Shown: positions 37,201 to 46,098, counted from the stretch's first letter. The stretch is DNA of 64,000 nt from Roseivirga thermotolerans (GCF_014653175.1 NZ_BNAG01000001.1:682001-746000), one strand, 5' to 3'. Notes: a model not told the origin generated them from the letters alone. Translations and numbers: made by a program.

Positions 37201-37508
37201 CCGAATTGCCAACAGAGGCACAGGTAAGTCCGGTATATGCCATTGCCACAGGCGATTTTGATGCCGATGGAGATACAGACATTTTACTGGGCGGCAACCT
37301 CTACTCGGTTAAGCCCGAGGTAGGCCGATACGATGCCAGCTACGGTACCTTCCTTAAAAACACAGGTAATGGACGTTTTGTGGCTGCCAAACCACAAGAA
37401 GGCTTCCTTGTGGAGGGCGAAGTGCGCGACATAGAGGTATTCGAAAACTTTGTGTTAATAGCCAGAAACAATGCAGAATTAATGAAACTCAAATTCGGAA
37501 AAAACTAA
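34212..37508 (+). CDS. FG-GAP/VCBS-repeat lipoprotein with ASPIC/UnbV domain (copy 2)
   Basis: The second paralogue, 1,098 residues, lipoprotein cysteine 20 (LGFSAC). Same architecture as copy 1: N-terminal propeller with GGGVSIGDINNDGLPDIY and repeated DxDxDG loops, ASPIC/UnbV at about 509-591 (PTRGFQSSMDPRPFVGL), and C-terminal propeller with DVNADGFPDVFVGGS. Shared landmarks with copy 1 run along the whole length, including NEELFIN-like, THASFFDFDKDGDLD and KGWWNVVHAADVNGDG blocks, so the genes arose by duplication. It sits 10 bases after the orphan lipoprotein and 9 bases before copy 3. Confidence 0.92.
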   Translation: MFRKKTLLAYTLLALGFSACQNKPEESQTPRFTLMEAENTGFQFENKLTYDSEFNIYTYRNFYNGGGVSIGDINNDGLPDIYMTANQLPNRLFLNKGNFQFEDITESSGTAGQRAWSTGVTMVDVNADGLLDIYVCNSGDVKGDNKENELFINQGDLTFVEAAKEYGLADPGYTTHASFFDFDKDGDLDVYILNNSYQAIGSFDLRRNERPKRDVLGGDKLMENRDGKFYDISEKAGIYGSVIGFGLGVTVGDVDGDGWDDIYVSNDFFERDYLYINQQNGTFTEVLTQRMNSISGASMGADMADINNDGSNDLFVTEMLPNDYDRLKSVTTFEDWNRYQYGLNNGYYHQFTRNTFQINTGAGFSELGRLAGVEATDWSWGALIFDMDNDGYKDLYVANGIYQDLTDQDYLQYASSEEIMSSMISKNGVDYKSLIDIIPSNPIQNYAYKNQNGLEFKDVTKAYGLATPSFSNGSAYGDLDNDGDLDLVVNNVNMPSFLYRNNTKEGDGHYLSFSLKGEGANTLAIGTKIWVTAGEDQYYVEQQPTRGFQSSMDPRPFVGLKTGQNLSVKVLWPSGKVTLLNGVSPNQQLQLSEAEATPQPSETDEKGTPAIFSQAPLNLPFAHKENAFVDFDIDRSLFLMKSTQGPKMAVADVNADGFPDVFVGGSKEEEAVLLLGSANGFTVNRQPAFAKDKVSEDLESVFFDADGDGDLDLYVCSGSIEFSQSSSAYIDRLYFNDGRGNFSASNQMLPGKTRYVSSSTVSVLDYDGDGDLDLFVGEGSRPMQNGVPGDGFLLENNGQGVYTDVTSEKAPEFKSLGMITSSQAVDVNGDGATDLIVVGEYMGIEIFLNTNGQFRKSTPANLARLKGWWNVVHAADVNGDGRMDFIVGNHGLNSRFKASEEQPIALFVKDFDNNGTLDPILSKYMANGKAYPYGLRHNLIDQIKSLKKVLPDYKTFKDMSVRDIFTQAQMEGVMEIKATEMTSVLVLNKGQMNFEVTELPTEAQVSPVYAIATGDFDADGDTDILLGGNLYSVKPEVGRYDASYGTFLKNTGNGRFVAAKPQEGFLVEGEVRDIEVFENFVLIARNNAELMKLKFGKN

Positions 37509-37517
37509 GGCAGCTTC

Positions 37518-40500
37518 ATGGCTAACCCAACCAACGTATTGAAAACACTGAGAAAGAATACCCTGACCCTATTGGGGCTGGGTATTTTACTCTCTTTTTG
37601 CGGATGCAAAACCGATTCGCAATCAAAGAAACCCGTGCTTTTCAAAAAAGTACCCTCAGAAAAATCAGGCGTTAGCTTCCGCAATACGCTCACCGATAGT
37701 CCCAATTTCAATATTATAGAATACCTCTATTTCTACAACGGAGGAGGAGTAGCCACCGGAGATATTAACAATGATGGCCTCATAGACCTATACTTTACCG
37801 CCAATCAAGCACCCAACAGGCTCTATCTGAATAAAGGCAACTTTGAGTTCGAAGACATTACCCAAAAATCCGGTATTACCGAAAGCGGCACATGGTCTAC
37901 AGGAGCCGTAATGGCCGATGTAAACGGAGACGGATTTCTCGATATTTACCTTTGCCAGGTAGGAGACTACAAAGAAGCCAAAGGCAGTAACCAGCTTTTC
38001 ATTAACAACCAGGACGGCACCTTTAGTGAGCAAAGCAAAGCCTATGGTCTCGATTTTGTAGGCTTTTCTACGCATGCCGCTTTTTTCGATTACGACAGAG
38101 ACGGAGATCTGGACATGTACCTTCTCAACCATTCTATCAAAAATCCGGAAGTATTCGTACCCGTAAATGAGCGAAGCAAAAGCAGCCCCGGAGGAGACAA
38201 ACTCTACCAAAACCAGCTCGCCCAGGGCAAAAAAGGATTTGTAGATGTAACCGAACAAGCCGGCATTTATTCCAGTGTGCTGGGTTTTGGCCTTGGCCTG
38301 GCTATAAGCGACATTAACAAAGACGGTTGGCCTGACATATACGTGTCTAATGACTTTACCGAAAACGACTACCTATACATCAATCAACAAAACGGCACCT
38401 TTAAAGAACAACTCGAAAAGCACATTCAACACACCAGTCGCTACTCAATGGGCAACTTTGTGGCCGACATTAATAACGATGCTCAAGTAGATATTTTTAC
38501 CACAGACATGCTGCCCGAAGACCCCGAGATATGGAAAAAGTCCATTGGTGAAGATAAGGTGGAAGTCTACAGAATTAAAGAACAGTTTGGCTATGGTGAC
38601 CAGTATGTGCGCAACACACTGCAACTTAATTTGGGCAACGGCATGTTTTCAGACATTAGCCTATTTGCAGAAAACTTTGCCACCGATTGGAGCTGGGCAC
38701 CACTCATTTTCGACATGAACAATGATGGTCTTCAGGATATTCACATTACCAACGGCATTTATAAACGCCCTAACGACCTGGACTTTGTAAACTACCTGAA
38801 CAGCAACCCGGGAGCAATGGATGAAGACCAAATGGAAAGGGCCAGAATTAACTCCCTGCCCACACTAAAAATACCTAACTATGCAGCCCTTAATGCAGGT
38901 AACGGACGGTTTAACACCCAACCTTTCGAATTCGATTTGGGCTTCGATGAGCCCACCTACTCCAACGGATCGGCCTATGCCGACCTGGACAATGACGGTG
39001 ACCTGGACCTGATAATCAATAACATTGAACAAGAGGCCTTGCTCTACCAAAACACCCTGACCGAAAACAACAGCTATCTGAAAATTCGCTTTGAAGGGTC
39101 AGAACACAATGCCTTCGGTATTGGCGCACAAGTATACATTCGCCTGCCTGAAACCACGCTTTTTCGCGAAAACTTTAACTCCAGAGGCTTTCAGAGCAGT
39201 GTAGCTCCGGAGCTTCATTTTGGGCTGGGCAAAAACACAATGCCCGTGTCGGTGGAGGTGATATGGCCCGATGGCAAACGTCAGCAGTTAGACCACGTAT
39301 CTCTCAACCAAACTTTAACCCTTCACTACTCAGAAGCCAAAACGGCTAGTGAAAGTAACACGAGAGACGAAAAAGCTCTCTTTTCTACCCACGCCTCATT
39401 GTTCGACTACCGGCACCGGGAAGATGAGTTCAACGACCAATTGCGCGAGTACTTAATGCCACGAAAATTCAGTACCGAAGGCCCCGCACTGGCCATAGCC
39501 GATGTAGACGGTGACGGGCTGGAAGACATCTACCTGGGAGGTGCCAAAGACCAACCGGCAGAACTTTGGTTGCAACAACCCAATGGTCAGTTTAAGCGTA
39601 AGCTGGCCACCATTTTTGAACGTTTACAACGTGCAGAAGACATTAACGCCAGATTCTTTGATGCAGACAACGATGGCGATCAGGACTTGTATGTGGTGAG
39701 CGGAGGAAATGAATATGAAGACGGGCAGGTATTTAACTTCGACAGGCTTTATCTGAACGATGGACGAGGCAACTTCCAGTTTTCTCCCGGAGCACTCAAT
39801 CGAATTGGAAGTCAGGGCAAGGCTCTTGCCATTGCCGATTTTGACGGAGACGGTGATCAGGATGTTTTTGTTGGGGCCAACGTAGTGCCCGGAGCTTATG
39901 GAAAAGACCCACAGCACTTTCTGCTCATTAACAATGGCCGGGCCTATTTTGAAGATCAGACTAACCAACGCCTCCAGGCGCCCACAGAGCTGGGCATGAT
40001 TAACGCTGCCGAGCCCATAGACTTTGATGGTGATGGAGACATAGACCTGGTACTAGCCGGAGAATGGACCGGAATTACGCTTCTGCAAAACAATGGCAGT
40101 GGCCAGTTCGAAAAAGCATCGATTCCTGACTTTGTCAATACCCAAGGTTGGTGGTTCAGCCTCCACGTAACCGATGTGAACAATGACGGTCTTCCTGATA
40201 TAGTAGCCGGAAACCTGGGCCTGAACACTAAACTAAAAGCATCGGAAGAACGCCCTGTAACTTTATCAGTCAATGATATTGACGGCAATGGACAGATAGA
40301 CCCTATTATTTTTCATTACCAAAATGGTAAACAAACACCTTTCGCCTCCAGAGACGATCTCATAAAACAGGTTTCCAAGATCAAAAAGCTGCACAGCAAC
40401 TATGAAGATTATGCCAAAAACTCTTCGCCCGAAACGCTTTTGGGAGAATACTTTACCCAAGGCTATGTAAAAACAGCTAAAACCTTCGAGTCAGTCGTTT

Positions 40501-40859
40501 TCCTTAATAAAGGCAATAGTCGTTTTCAAAGAATCAGCCTTCCGGCCACCGCTCAACTAAGCCCCATAATGAGTATCGTTTCAGGCGATTACAACGAGGA
40601 TGGTCATACCGATCTTTTACTCTTTGGTAATAATTACAGCTTTAGAACTGACCTGGGCAAAGCCAACGCACGGCCTATTACGCTTTTGCTTGGCCAAGGA
40701 AATGGCCATTTTGAACACACCCACGATAGTTATCTGAACAATGCATCGACCTGGGGAGAGTTTAGAACAGCGGGAGTAGTAGTAGTTAATGGCAAAGAGA
40801 CCGTTCTGGCCTTGCGCAACAACGATTACTCCGTGTGGCTGCAGCCCGGCTTTGATTAA
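37518..40859 (+). CDS. FG-GAP/VCBS-repeat lipoprotein with ASPIC/UnbV domain (copy 3)
   Basis: The third paralogue, 1,113 residues. Its signal is longer than in the other two; the lipid-acceptor cysteine is most likely residue 30 (LLSFCGC). It keeps the two propellers and the ASPIC/UnbV domain (about 519-603, SRGFQSSVAPELHFGLG). It is the most divergent by eye: the EYLYFYNGGGVATGD opening replaces the YTYRNF form, and the segment before the ASPIC domain differs. It follows copy 2 by 9 bases. A divergent third copy suggests the three bind different ligands or stack in one complex; that is inference. Confidence 0.92.
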   Translation: MANPTNVLKTLRKNTLTLLGLGILLSFCGCKTDSQSKKPVLFKKVPSEKSGVSFRNTLTDSPNFNIIEYLYFYNGGGVATGDINNDGLIDLYFTANQAPNRLYLNKGNFEFEDITQKSGITESGTWSTGAVMADVNGDGFLDIYLCQVGDYKEAKGSNQLFINNQDGTFSEQSKAYGLDFVGFSTHAAFFDYDRDGDLDMYLLNHSIKNPEVFVPVNERSKSSPGGDKLYQNQLAQGKKGFVDVTEQAGIYSSVLGFGLGLAISDINKDGWPDIYVSNDFTENDYLYINQQNGTFKEQLEKHIQHTSRYSMGNFVADINNDAQVDIFTTDMLPEDPEIWKKSIGEDKVEVYRIKEQFGYGDQYVRNTLQLNLGNGMFSDISLFAENFATDWSWAPLIFDMNNDGLQDIHITNGIYKRPNDLDFVNYLNSNPGAMDEDQMERARINSLPTLKIPNYAALNAGNGRFNTQPFEFDLGFDEPTYSNGSAYADLDNDGDLDLIINNIEQEALLYQNTLTENNSYLKIRFEGSEHNAFGIGAQVYIRLPETTLFRENFNSRGFQSSVAPELHFGLGKNTMPVSVEVIWPDGKRQQLDHVSLNQTLTLHYSEAKTASESNTRDEKALFSTHASLFDYRHREDEFNDQLREYLMPRKFSTEGPALAIADVDGDGLEDIYLGGAKDQPAELWLQQPNGQFKRKLATIFERLQRAEDINARFFDADNDGDQDLYVVSGGNEYEDGQVFNFDRLYLNDGRGNFQFSPGALNRIGSQGKALAIADFDGDGDQDVFVGANVVPGAYGKDPQHFLLINNGRAYFEDQTNQRLQAPTELGMINAAEPIDFDGDGDIDLVLAGEWTGITLLQNNGSGQFEKASIPDFVNTQGWWFSLHVTDVNNDGLPDIVAGNLGLNTKLKASEERPVTLSVNDIDGNGQIDPIIFHYQNGKQTPFASRDDLIKQVSKIKKLHSNYEDYAKNSSPETLLGEYFTQGYVKTAKTFESVVFLNKGNSRFQRISLPATAQLSPIMSIVSGDYNEDGHTDLLLFGNNYSFRTDLGKANARPITLLLGQGNGHFEHTHDSYLNNASTWGEFRTAGVVVVNGKETVLALRNNDYSVWLQPGFD

Positions 40860-40916
40860 CGGTTTCACTTTTTTAATCGAAAATGCGGAGATTGAAAGCT
40901 CAACACTTTCTATCTC

Positions 40917-42581
40917 ATGAAGAACCTTTGCGCACTACTTCTGGCCACACTACTGGCGCTAAGCTGCAAACCCACTGAATATGGTTTTCATAAACGCGAT
41001 ATAAAGGCCGCCCAAAAACTTTACGGCTTAACCTTTGAAGGAGACGGCTTAAACACCATGTATGACTATTTGGGGCGAAACAAACGCGGCTATATGGAAA
41101 TGCGCGAGTTCACTATTGAAAATGAAACATTTCCGGCCGTAGCCTTCGACCCACACCCATCGGGTTTTATGGCTCCTGAGGGAGAACAAAGAAGGCTCGC
41201 CTTTGAGATACCCCAAAACATAGCTCTGCCCCCCACGGAAGAAGAAATTGCTTTTATGAGTATAAGCGAACTAGCCTCTCTTATAAAAAGCAGACAATTA
41301 AGCTCTGAACGGCTCACCAGCATATACTTAAAGCGTATAGAACAATTCGATGGCCAGCTGCAAAGCGTAATTACCGTTACCCGCGAATTGGCCCTGGCCC
41401 AGGCTCGCAAGGCCGATGCAGAAATAGCAGCCGGTAAGTATCGTGGTATTTTGCACGGTATTCCCTATGGAGTAAAAGACCTGATGACCGTTGACGGCTA
41501 CCCCACCACCTGGGGTGCCGAACCATACCGCAACCAGCAATTCGACTATACAGCCACGGTTGTAAAAAAAATGGAAGAACAAGGTGCTGTGCTTATAGCA
41601 AAGCTGGTTTCAGGTTCTTTGGCACGGGGAGATGTGTGGTTTGGGGGAAAGACCAAAAACCCCTGGGACTTATCGCAAGGTGCCAGTGGTTCTTCTGCCG
41701 GGTCGGGTTCGGCCACTGCTGCCGGGCTGGTGGCCTTTAGCCTGGGCACCGAAACTCTGGGCTCCATAACTTCGCCCGCAGCCCGCAATGGCGTAACCGG
41801 CCTGCGCCCTACTTATGGAAGAATAAGCCGCCATGGAGTTATGAGCCTCAGTTGGTCTATGGATAAAGTCGGGCCCATTGCCCGTAGTGCTAAAGACTGC
41901 CAAATTGTTCTCTCGGCCATCTATGGTTTCGACCCCTTAGACCCCAGCACCAATACCATTCCGCTAGACACCCCCGGGCCATCTGTAAAGGATCTGAAAA
42001 TTGCTGTTTTAATGAGCGATCTGAAGAACGATGAAAGCGCTAACGGCCATAATATGCTCCAGGCACTTAGTGTGCTTGAAAAAGACCTGGGGCAATCCTT
42101 CGATACTCTCTCTTTACCAACCGACTTCCCCTACGCTGTTTTCGATATTATTCTGAGAGCCGAGTCAGGTGCTTTTTTTGACGAGCTGGTGCGTAGTGGC
42201 AAAGTAAACGACATGGTGGAGCAACACTCCGGCTCAAGGGCCAATTCCCTGAGGCAATCACGTTTTATTCCGGCCGTAGAATACCTGCAGGCCAACCGAG
42301 TGAGGCGACAACTGATTGACCATATTCATAAGCTTTTGGAAGGTTATGATGTTATTCTGGCACCTACCTTTCGTAGCCGGCAAATGCTCATTACCAATCT
42401 TACAGGGCACCCGGTAATTACTCTGCCAACCGGTTTCGATGAAAAAGGCCGCCCCACCAGTATGACCTTCATTGGCCAGTTGTATCAGGAACAAACCATT
42501 TTGCAGCTAGCGCAACACTATCAGGAACTCACTTCTTTTGAAGAAAAGAAACCTCCGTTGTTTTTTGGCGGGCAGCAATAG
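40917..42581 (+). CDS. Exported amidase-signature enzyme (lipoprotein)
   Basis: An amidase-signature hydrolase of 554 residues with the Ser-cisSer-Lys triad intact: K187 in GIPYGVKDL, S259 in GASGSSAGSG, and nucleophile S283 in TLGSITSPA. The 24-residue spacing of the two serines equals that in fatty-acid amide hydrolase. It has a lipoprotein signal (cysteine 17, LALSC) and an extra N-terminal domain of about 110 residues before the catalytic core, so it acts outside the cytoplasm and is not the GatA tRNA amidotransferase. Amide substrate unknown. It starts 57 bases after FG-GAP copy 3 and is probably in the same transcription unit. Confidence 0.9.
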   Translation: MKNLCALLLATLLALSCKPTEYGFHKRDIKAAQKLYGLTFEGDGLNTMYDYLGRNKRGYMEMREFTIENETFPAVAFDPHPSGFMAPEGEQRRLAFEIPQNIALPPTEEEIAFMSISELASLIKSRQLSSERLTSIYLKRIEQFDGQLQSVITVTRELALAQARKADAEIAAGKYRGILHGIPYGVKDLMTVDGYPTTWGAEPYRNQQFDYTATVVKKMEEQGAVLIAKLVSGSLARGDVWFGGKTKNPWDLSQGASGSSAGSGSATAAGLVAFSLGTETLGSITSPAARNGVTGLRPTYGRISRHGVMSLSWSMDKVGPIARSAKDCQIVLSAIYGFDPLDPSTNTIPLDTPGPSVKDLKIAVLMSDLKNDESANGHNMLQALSVLEKDLGQSFDTLSLPTDFPYAVFDIILRAESGAFFDELVRSGKVNDMVEQHSGSRANSLRQSRFIPAVEYLQANRVRRQLIDHIHKLLEGYDVILAPTFRSRQMLITNLTGHPVITLPTGFDEKGRPTSMTFIGQLYQEQTILQLAQHYQELTSFEEKKPPLFFGGQQ

Positions 42582-42727
42582 CTTTTTGAGCCATAAGAGC
42601 ACATATAATTGACAGGTTTTGAGGGAATTAATGAATCGGCAGACAAATAGGTCGCTTTATTGACGATTTCACTTGAACATGTCCCTGATACTCATAACAT
42701 TTGTAATCCTAAAGAAAGGATTGTGTG

Positions 42728-44059
42728 ATGAAAAAGTATTTTTTGATAGTACTTGCTTGCTCGCTGGCAGTGCTTGCCTGTGATAACGGAGTTAAGGAAG
42801 TAAACATAGAGTCCGATGTGTATCATCAGACCATGGACAAGCTCTCTGAGATAATTGTCCACGATATATTCTCTCCTCCGGTGGCCAGTAGAATTTATGC
42901 TTACCCGAGCATTGCCATGTATGAAGTTCTGGCGCAAAACAACCCCAGCTATAACCCCCTGGCCGGACAGTTGACCGAGCTTACTCCAATACCCCGGCCA
43001 ACGGAAGAAATTTCTTACGAACTGGCGGCCCTGGAGGCTTTTATTAAAATTGGTACGGCCCTAATATTCTCAGAAGCCGATATGGATGCCTACCGCGAAG
43101 AACTTTATAAAGAGCTTAAAAAGGGAGTAAACAAGCAATACTTTGAAGCTTCTTTGGCCTATGGTGGTCAGGTAGCAAAACATATTTTAGAGTGGGCCGA
43201 TGGTGATATGTACAAACAAACACGTACCTATCCAAAATTTACCGTAACCAACGACCCCACCCGTTGGCAGCCAACACCTCCGGGCTATTTTGAAGCCATT
43301 GAACCTCACTGGACTAAGATTCGTCCGTTTGCCATAGACTCATCTACTCAATTTGTACCGGAGAGGCCCACTGCTTTCAACATGGAAAAGAACAGCCCCT
43401 TCTACAAAGAAGTGATGGAAGTATATGAAGTGGGTAAAAACCTGAGTCAGGAACAAAAGGAAATTGCATCTTTCTGGGATTGTAACCCATACGTAATGAA
43501 TGTAACAGGCCATGTAATGGCGGCCACTAAAAAAATTACTCCCGGTGGTCACTGGATTGGCATTGTAAAGATTGCCTGTAAAAAGGCAGAAACCGACCCC
43601 ATGAAAACAGCCGAAGCTTATGCGCTCACTTCCATAGCTCTTGCCGATGGCTTTATAAGCTGTTGGGACGAAAAGTTTCGCTCCAACCTGATCAGGCCGG
43701 AAACGGTAATTAACAAGTACATTGATGAAGAATGGGTACCCCTTTTGCAGACGCCTCCATTTCCGGAGTACACCAGCGGACACTCCGTTATAAGCAATGC
43801 GGCCGCCACAGCCCTTACATCTATTTTTGGCGACAACTTCTCTTTCAGAGATGATACGGAAGTAAAATACGGACTCACCGTGAGAGAATTCGACTCCTTC
43901 TTCGATGCTTCTGAAGAGGCAGCCATTAGTCGCCTGTATGGAGGTATTCACTACATGCCGGCCATTGAAAACGGTGTGACTCAGGGCAGAAAGCTTGGCG
44001 ACTATGTGGTGGACAAGCTTAAACTAAGAAACGAAGCACTGGCCGAGAATAACGAATAA
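42728..44059 (+). CDS. Vanadium-dependent haloperoxidase / PAP2-superfamily lipoprotein
   Basis: A 443-residue exported protein with the full oxyanion pocket of this superfamily: K316 and R323 in KFRSNLIRP, S350-G-H352 in EYTSGHSVISN, and R402 plus H408 in RLYGGIHY. The pocket binds vanadate in haloperoxidases and phosphate in related acid phosphatases, so activity cannot be decided from the pocket alone; length and surrounding helices favour the haloperoxidase-like group. Lipoprotein cysteine 18 (LAVLAC). A GTG directly precedes the ATG; the ATG is preferred. A weak promoter (CTTG-N20-AACATTTG, 42672-42703) may give separate expression. A strong terminator follows. Confidence 0.87.
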   Translation: MKKYFLIVLACSLAVLACDNGVKEVNIESDVYHQTMDKLSEIIVHDIFSPPVASRIYAYPSIAMYEVLAQNNPSYNPLAGQLTELTPIPRPTEEISYELAALEAFIKIGTALIFSEADMDAYREELYKELKKGVNKQYFEASLAYGGQVAKHILEWADGDMYKQTRTYPKFTVTNDPTRWQPTPPGYFEAIEPHWTKIRPFAIDSSTQFVPERPTAFNMEKNSPFYKEVMEVYEVGKNLSQEQKEIASFWDCNPYVMNVTGHVMAATKKITPGGHWIGIVKIACKKAETDPMKTAEAYALTSIALADGFISCWDEKFRSNLIRPETVINKYIDEEWVPLLQTPPFPEYTSGHSVISNAAATALTSIFGDNFSFRDDTEVKYGLTVREFDSFFDASEEAAISRLYGGIHYMPAIENGVTQGRKLGDYVVDKLKLRNEALAENNE

Positions 44060-44082
44060 TTCAATAGCGACCCCTATCTGGC

Positions 44083-44143
44083 AAGCTGTCTTAAAGCCTT
44101 GTGTACATTACCCAATGCGAGCTTTGAGACAGCTTCTTTTTTT
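44083..44143 (+). terminator. Intrinsic terminator after the haloperoxidase-family gene
   Basis: AAGCTGTCTTAAAGC (44083-44097) pairs with GCTTTGAGACAGCTT (44121-44135) with one mismatch, followed by CTTTTTTT. It ends the SusCD-to-haloperoxidase block and shares its core with the inverted repeat at 14248-14320. Confidence 0.82.
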
Positions 44144-44293
44144 ACCTTCAACTTTACCCCTCCTTTCTATGATTTTAGCCCCTATGTGCTTATACTTATA
44201 GTTGCTTGAATAACAGCATGTTGCTTCGTCAGGCTACTGACTCTGATTGACCGGTTTTGCTTTTCGGTGGGTCGGGTCAAAACCAGTGATTGT

Positions 44294-45994
44294 ATGGAAA
44301 GTATTGGATTAGAGCTATGGGATAAAATCATCATAGCCGTTTACCTCGTAGGCATTGTGATCTATGGTATTCGAAAAGGTAAACAAGAAAGCTCAGAAGA
44401 CTATTTTCTGGCAGGAAGAAATATGGCCTGGCCCATTGTGGGCATTTCACTTTTTGCAGCCAATATAGGATCCAACACCCTAATTGGACTCACCTCCGAT
44501 GCCTTTCAGACCAATGTGGCAGTATATAACTACGAATGGATGGCAGCCGTGGTGCTGGTAATTTTCGGACTGTTCTTTCTGCCCTTTTACCTAAAGTCTC
44601 GCGTGTATACCATGCCCGAGTTTTTGGAGCGCAGATACGACACGCGAACCCGCTACCTTTTTTCGGGTATCACCATAGTGGGCAACGTTATTATCGATAC
44701 CGCCTCCGGTTTATATGCCGGCAACCTCATTTTAAAAATTATTTTTCCTGACTATCCTTCCTGGATGATTATTGCCTTTCTGGCGGTTGCTGCCGCTGCC
44801 TATACTATTCCCGGAGGCCTATCGTCCGTGGTTCATACCGAAGTTATTCAGGCCATACTTCTAGTTTTTGGTTCCTTTCTGGTTACATACTATGCCTTCG
44901 ATCAGGTAGGTGGATGGCAAAAGATGATTGACGGCCTCAATAATTTGCATGCCGGTGGCCTGTTAGAAAAAAATTCCGATGAAGTTTTAAGCCTCATAAG
45001 ACCCAATTCCGATGAAGCCATGCCCTGGCTTGGGCTGGTGCTCGGTGTACCCTTACTGGGCTTTTATTTTTGGGCCAACAATCAGTTTATGGTACAGCGG
45101 GTACTATCGGCCAAAGACCTGAACCACGGCCGTTGGGGAGCTCTATTTGCAGGGCTTCTCAAACTTCCTGTATTATTTATAATGGTAATTCCCGGAGTAT
45201 TGGCCATTCTACTTTTCAAAGACATGGACATAAGTTTTCTCAATTACCAGATACCTACCGAAGGTGGGTTTGCTACTTGCGAGAACCTGAGTGACTGCCC
45301 CAATATGACATACCCTGTGTTGATTTATAAATTACTACCCACCGGTATTCTTGGGTTGGTTATTGCCGGGCTCCTTGCCGCCATGTCGTCAAGTATTTCG
45401 GCCACGCTCAACTCGGCCTCCACACTCATTACCATGGATTTTACCCAAAAGCTAAGGCCCAATATGAGCTCTAAACAACTGGTACGGGCCGGGCAGATAG
45501 CCACCTGTGTGTTGGTGGTTTTAGCCGCGGCCTGGGCTCCCATGATCGAGAGCTTTCAGTCGCTCTGGACCTATCTGCAACAAATTCTTGGTTTTATATC
45601 TCCACCCATTGTGGCTGCTTTTGTAGTAGGACTTTTCTATCGGAGAGCCAACGCGCAAGGAGGGTTCTGGAGCCTCGTACTCTCCTATTTATTGGTAATT
45701 GGCTGGATCATCTACTGTTTCTCTAAGTATGAAGGCATTAGTACCGATGCCACCGGGGTGCACTTTCTCTATGTGGTACCAGTGCTTTTTGCCATAGCCA
45801 TAGTGCTTAACGTAGGAATAAGCCTGGCCACAACTCCACCCGATGCTCAAAAAGTGAGCGAGATGATTTGGACCTCTCAGATTTATAAAGAAGAAACTAA
45901 AGAACTGGCACATTTGCCCTGGTATAAGAACTACCGAACACTTTCTGTACTGTTGCTTATTGCCACAGCCATAATAGTGATTTGGTTTGCCTAA
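44294..45994 (+). CDS. Sodium:solute symporter (SSS family), sugar-type
   Basis: A 566-residue inner-membrane symporter with about 14 helices. SSS hallmarks include the SSEDYFLAGRNMAWPIVGISLFAANIGS region in helix 1-2 (written here only as a region, residues about 30-55), PEFLERRYD after helix 3, and GLLAAMSSSISATLNSASTL, the sodium-site helix. The sequence is of the SGLT/glucose-galactose type rather than the proline or pantothenate type. A GTG at 44267 is in frame, but the ATG at 44294 gives a normal N-terminus. Next to an amylosucrase-like enzyme and a fructokinase, it probably imports sucrose or a hexose. Confidence 0.9.
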   Translation: MESIGLELWDKIIIAVYLVGIVIYGIRKGKQESSEDYFLAGRNMAWPIVGISLFAANIGSNTLIGLTSDAFQTNVAVYNYEWMAAVVLVIFGLFFLPFYLKSRVYTMPEFLERRYDTRTRYLFSGITIVGNVIIDTASGLYAGNLILKIIFPDYPSWMIIAFLAVAAAAYTIPGGLSSVVHTEVIQAILLVFGSFLVTYYAFDQVGGWQKMIDGLNNLHAGGLLEKNSDEVLSLIRPNSDEAMPWLGLVLGVPLLGFYFWANNQFMVQRVLSAKDLNHGRWGALFAGLLKLPVLFIMVIPGVLAILLFKDMDISFLNYQIPTEGGFATCENLSDCPNMTYPVLIYKLLPTGILGLVIAGLLAAMSSSISATLNSASTLITMDFTQKLRPNMSSKQLVRAGQIATCVLVVLAAAWAPMIESFQSLWTYLQQILGFISPPIVAAFVVGLFYRRANAQGGFWSLVLSYLLVIGWIIYCFSKYEGISTDATGVHFLYVVPVLFAIAIVLNVGISLATTPPDAQKVSEMIWTSQIYKEETKELAHLPWYKNYRTLSVLLLIATAIIVIWFA

Positions 45995-45998
45995 AGAA

Positions 45999-46029
45999 AG
46001 AGGGAGCAACATGCCCAATTGCTCCCTCT
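45999..46029 (+). terminator. Terminator hairpin after the symporter gene
   Basis: AGAGGGAGCAA (45999-46009) and TTGCTCCCTCT (46019-46029) form a perfect 11-bp stem with a 9-base loop, starting 5 bases after the stop codon. The trailing T run is short. Confidence 0.7.
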
Positions 46030-46090
46030 CTTCGTGGTATCGGTTGCAGCAATTAAACCGGTTTATGGTGAAGGAACATAAATATTAAAA

Positions 46091-46098
46091 TACTTTTG
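46091..46098 (+). promoter_or_regulatory. Possible -7 promoter element of the amylosucrase-like gene
   Basis: TACTTTTG is an exact TAnnTTTG, about 30 bases before the start codon. No TTTG lies at the proper distance upstream; the nearest is TTTA at 46062-46065, 25 bases away, which is too far for a standard promoter. Confidence 0.35.

Noticed and set aside
40917-42581. GatA subunit of the tRNA amidotransferase
   Set aside because: It has a lipoprotein signal and an extra N-terminal domain, and no gatB or gatC lies nearby.
43340-43951. A 203-codon open frame on the minus strand inside the haloperoxidase-family gene
   Set aside because: It is antisense to a gene with complete catalytic motifs; the product has no coherent signal, membrane or domain pattern.
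44144-44293. Promoter for the symporter gene
   Set aside because: No TTTG/TAnnTTTG pair with acceptable spacing could be found, so no site is claimed.
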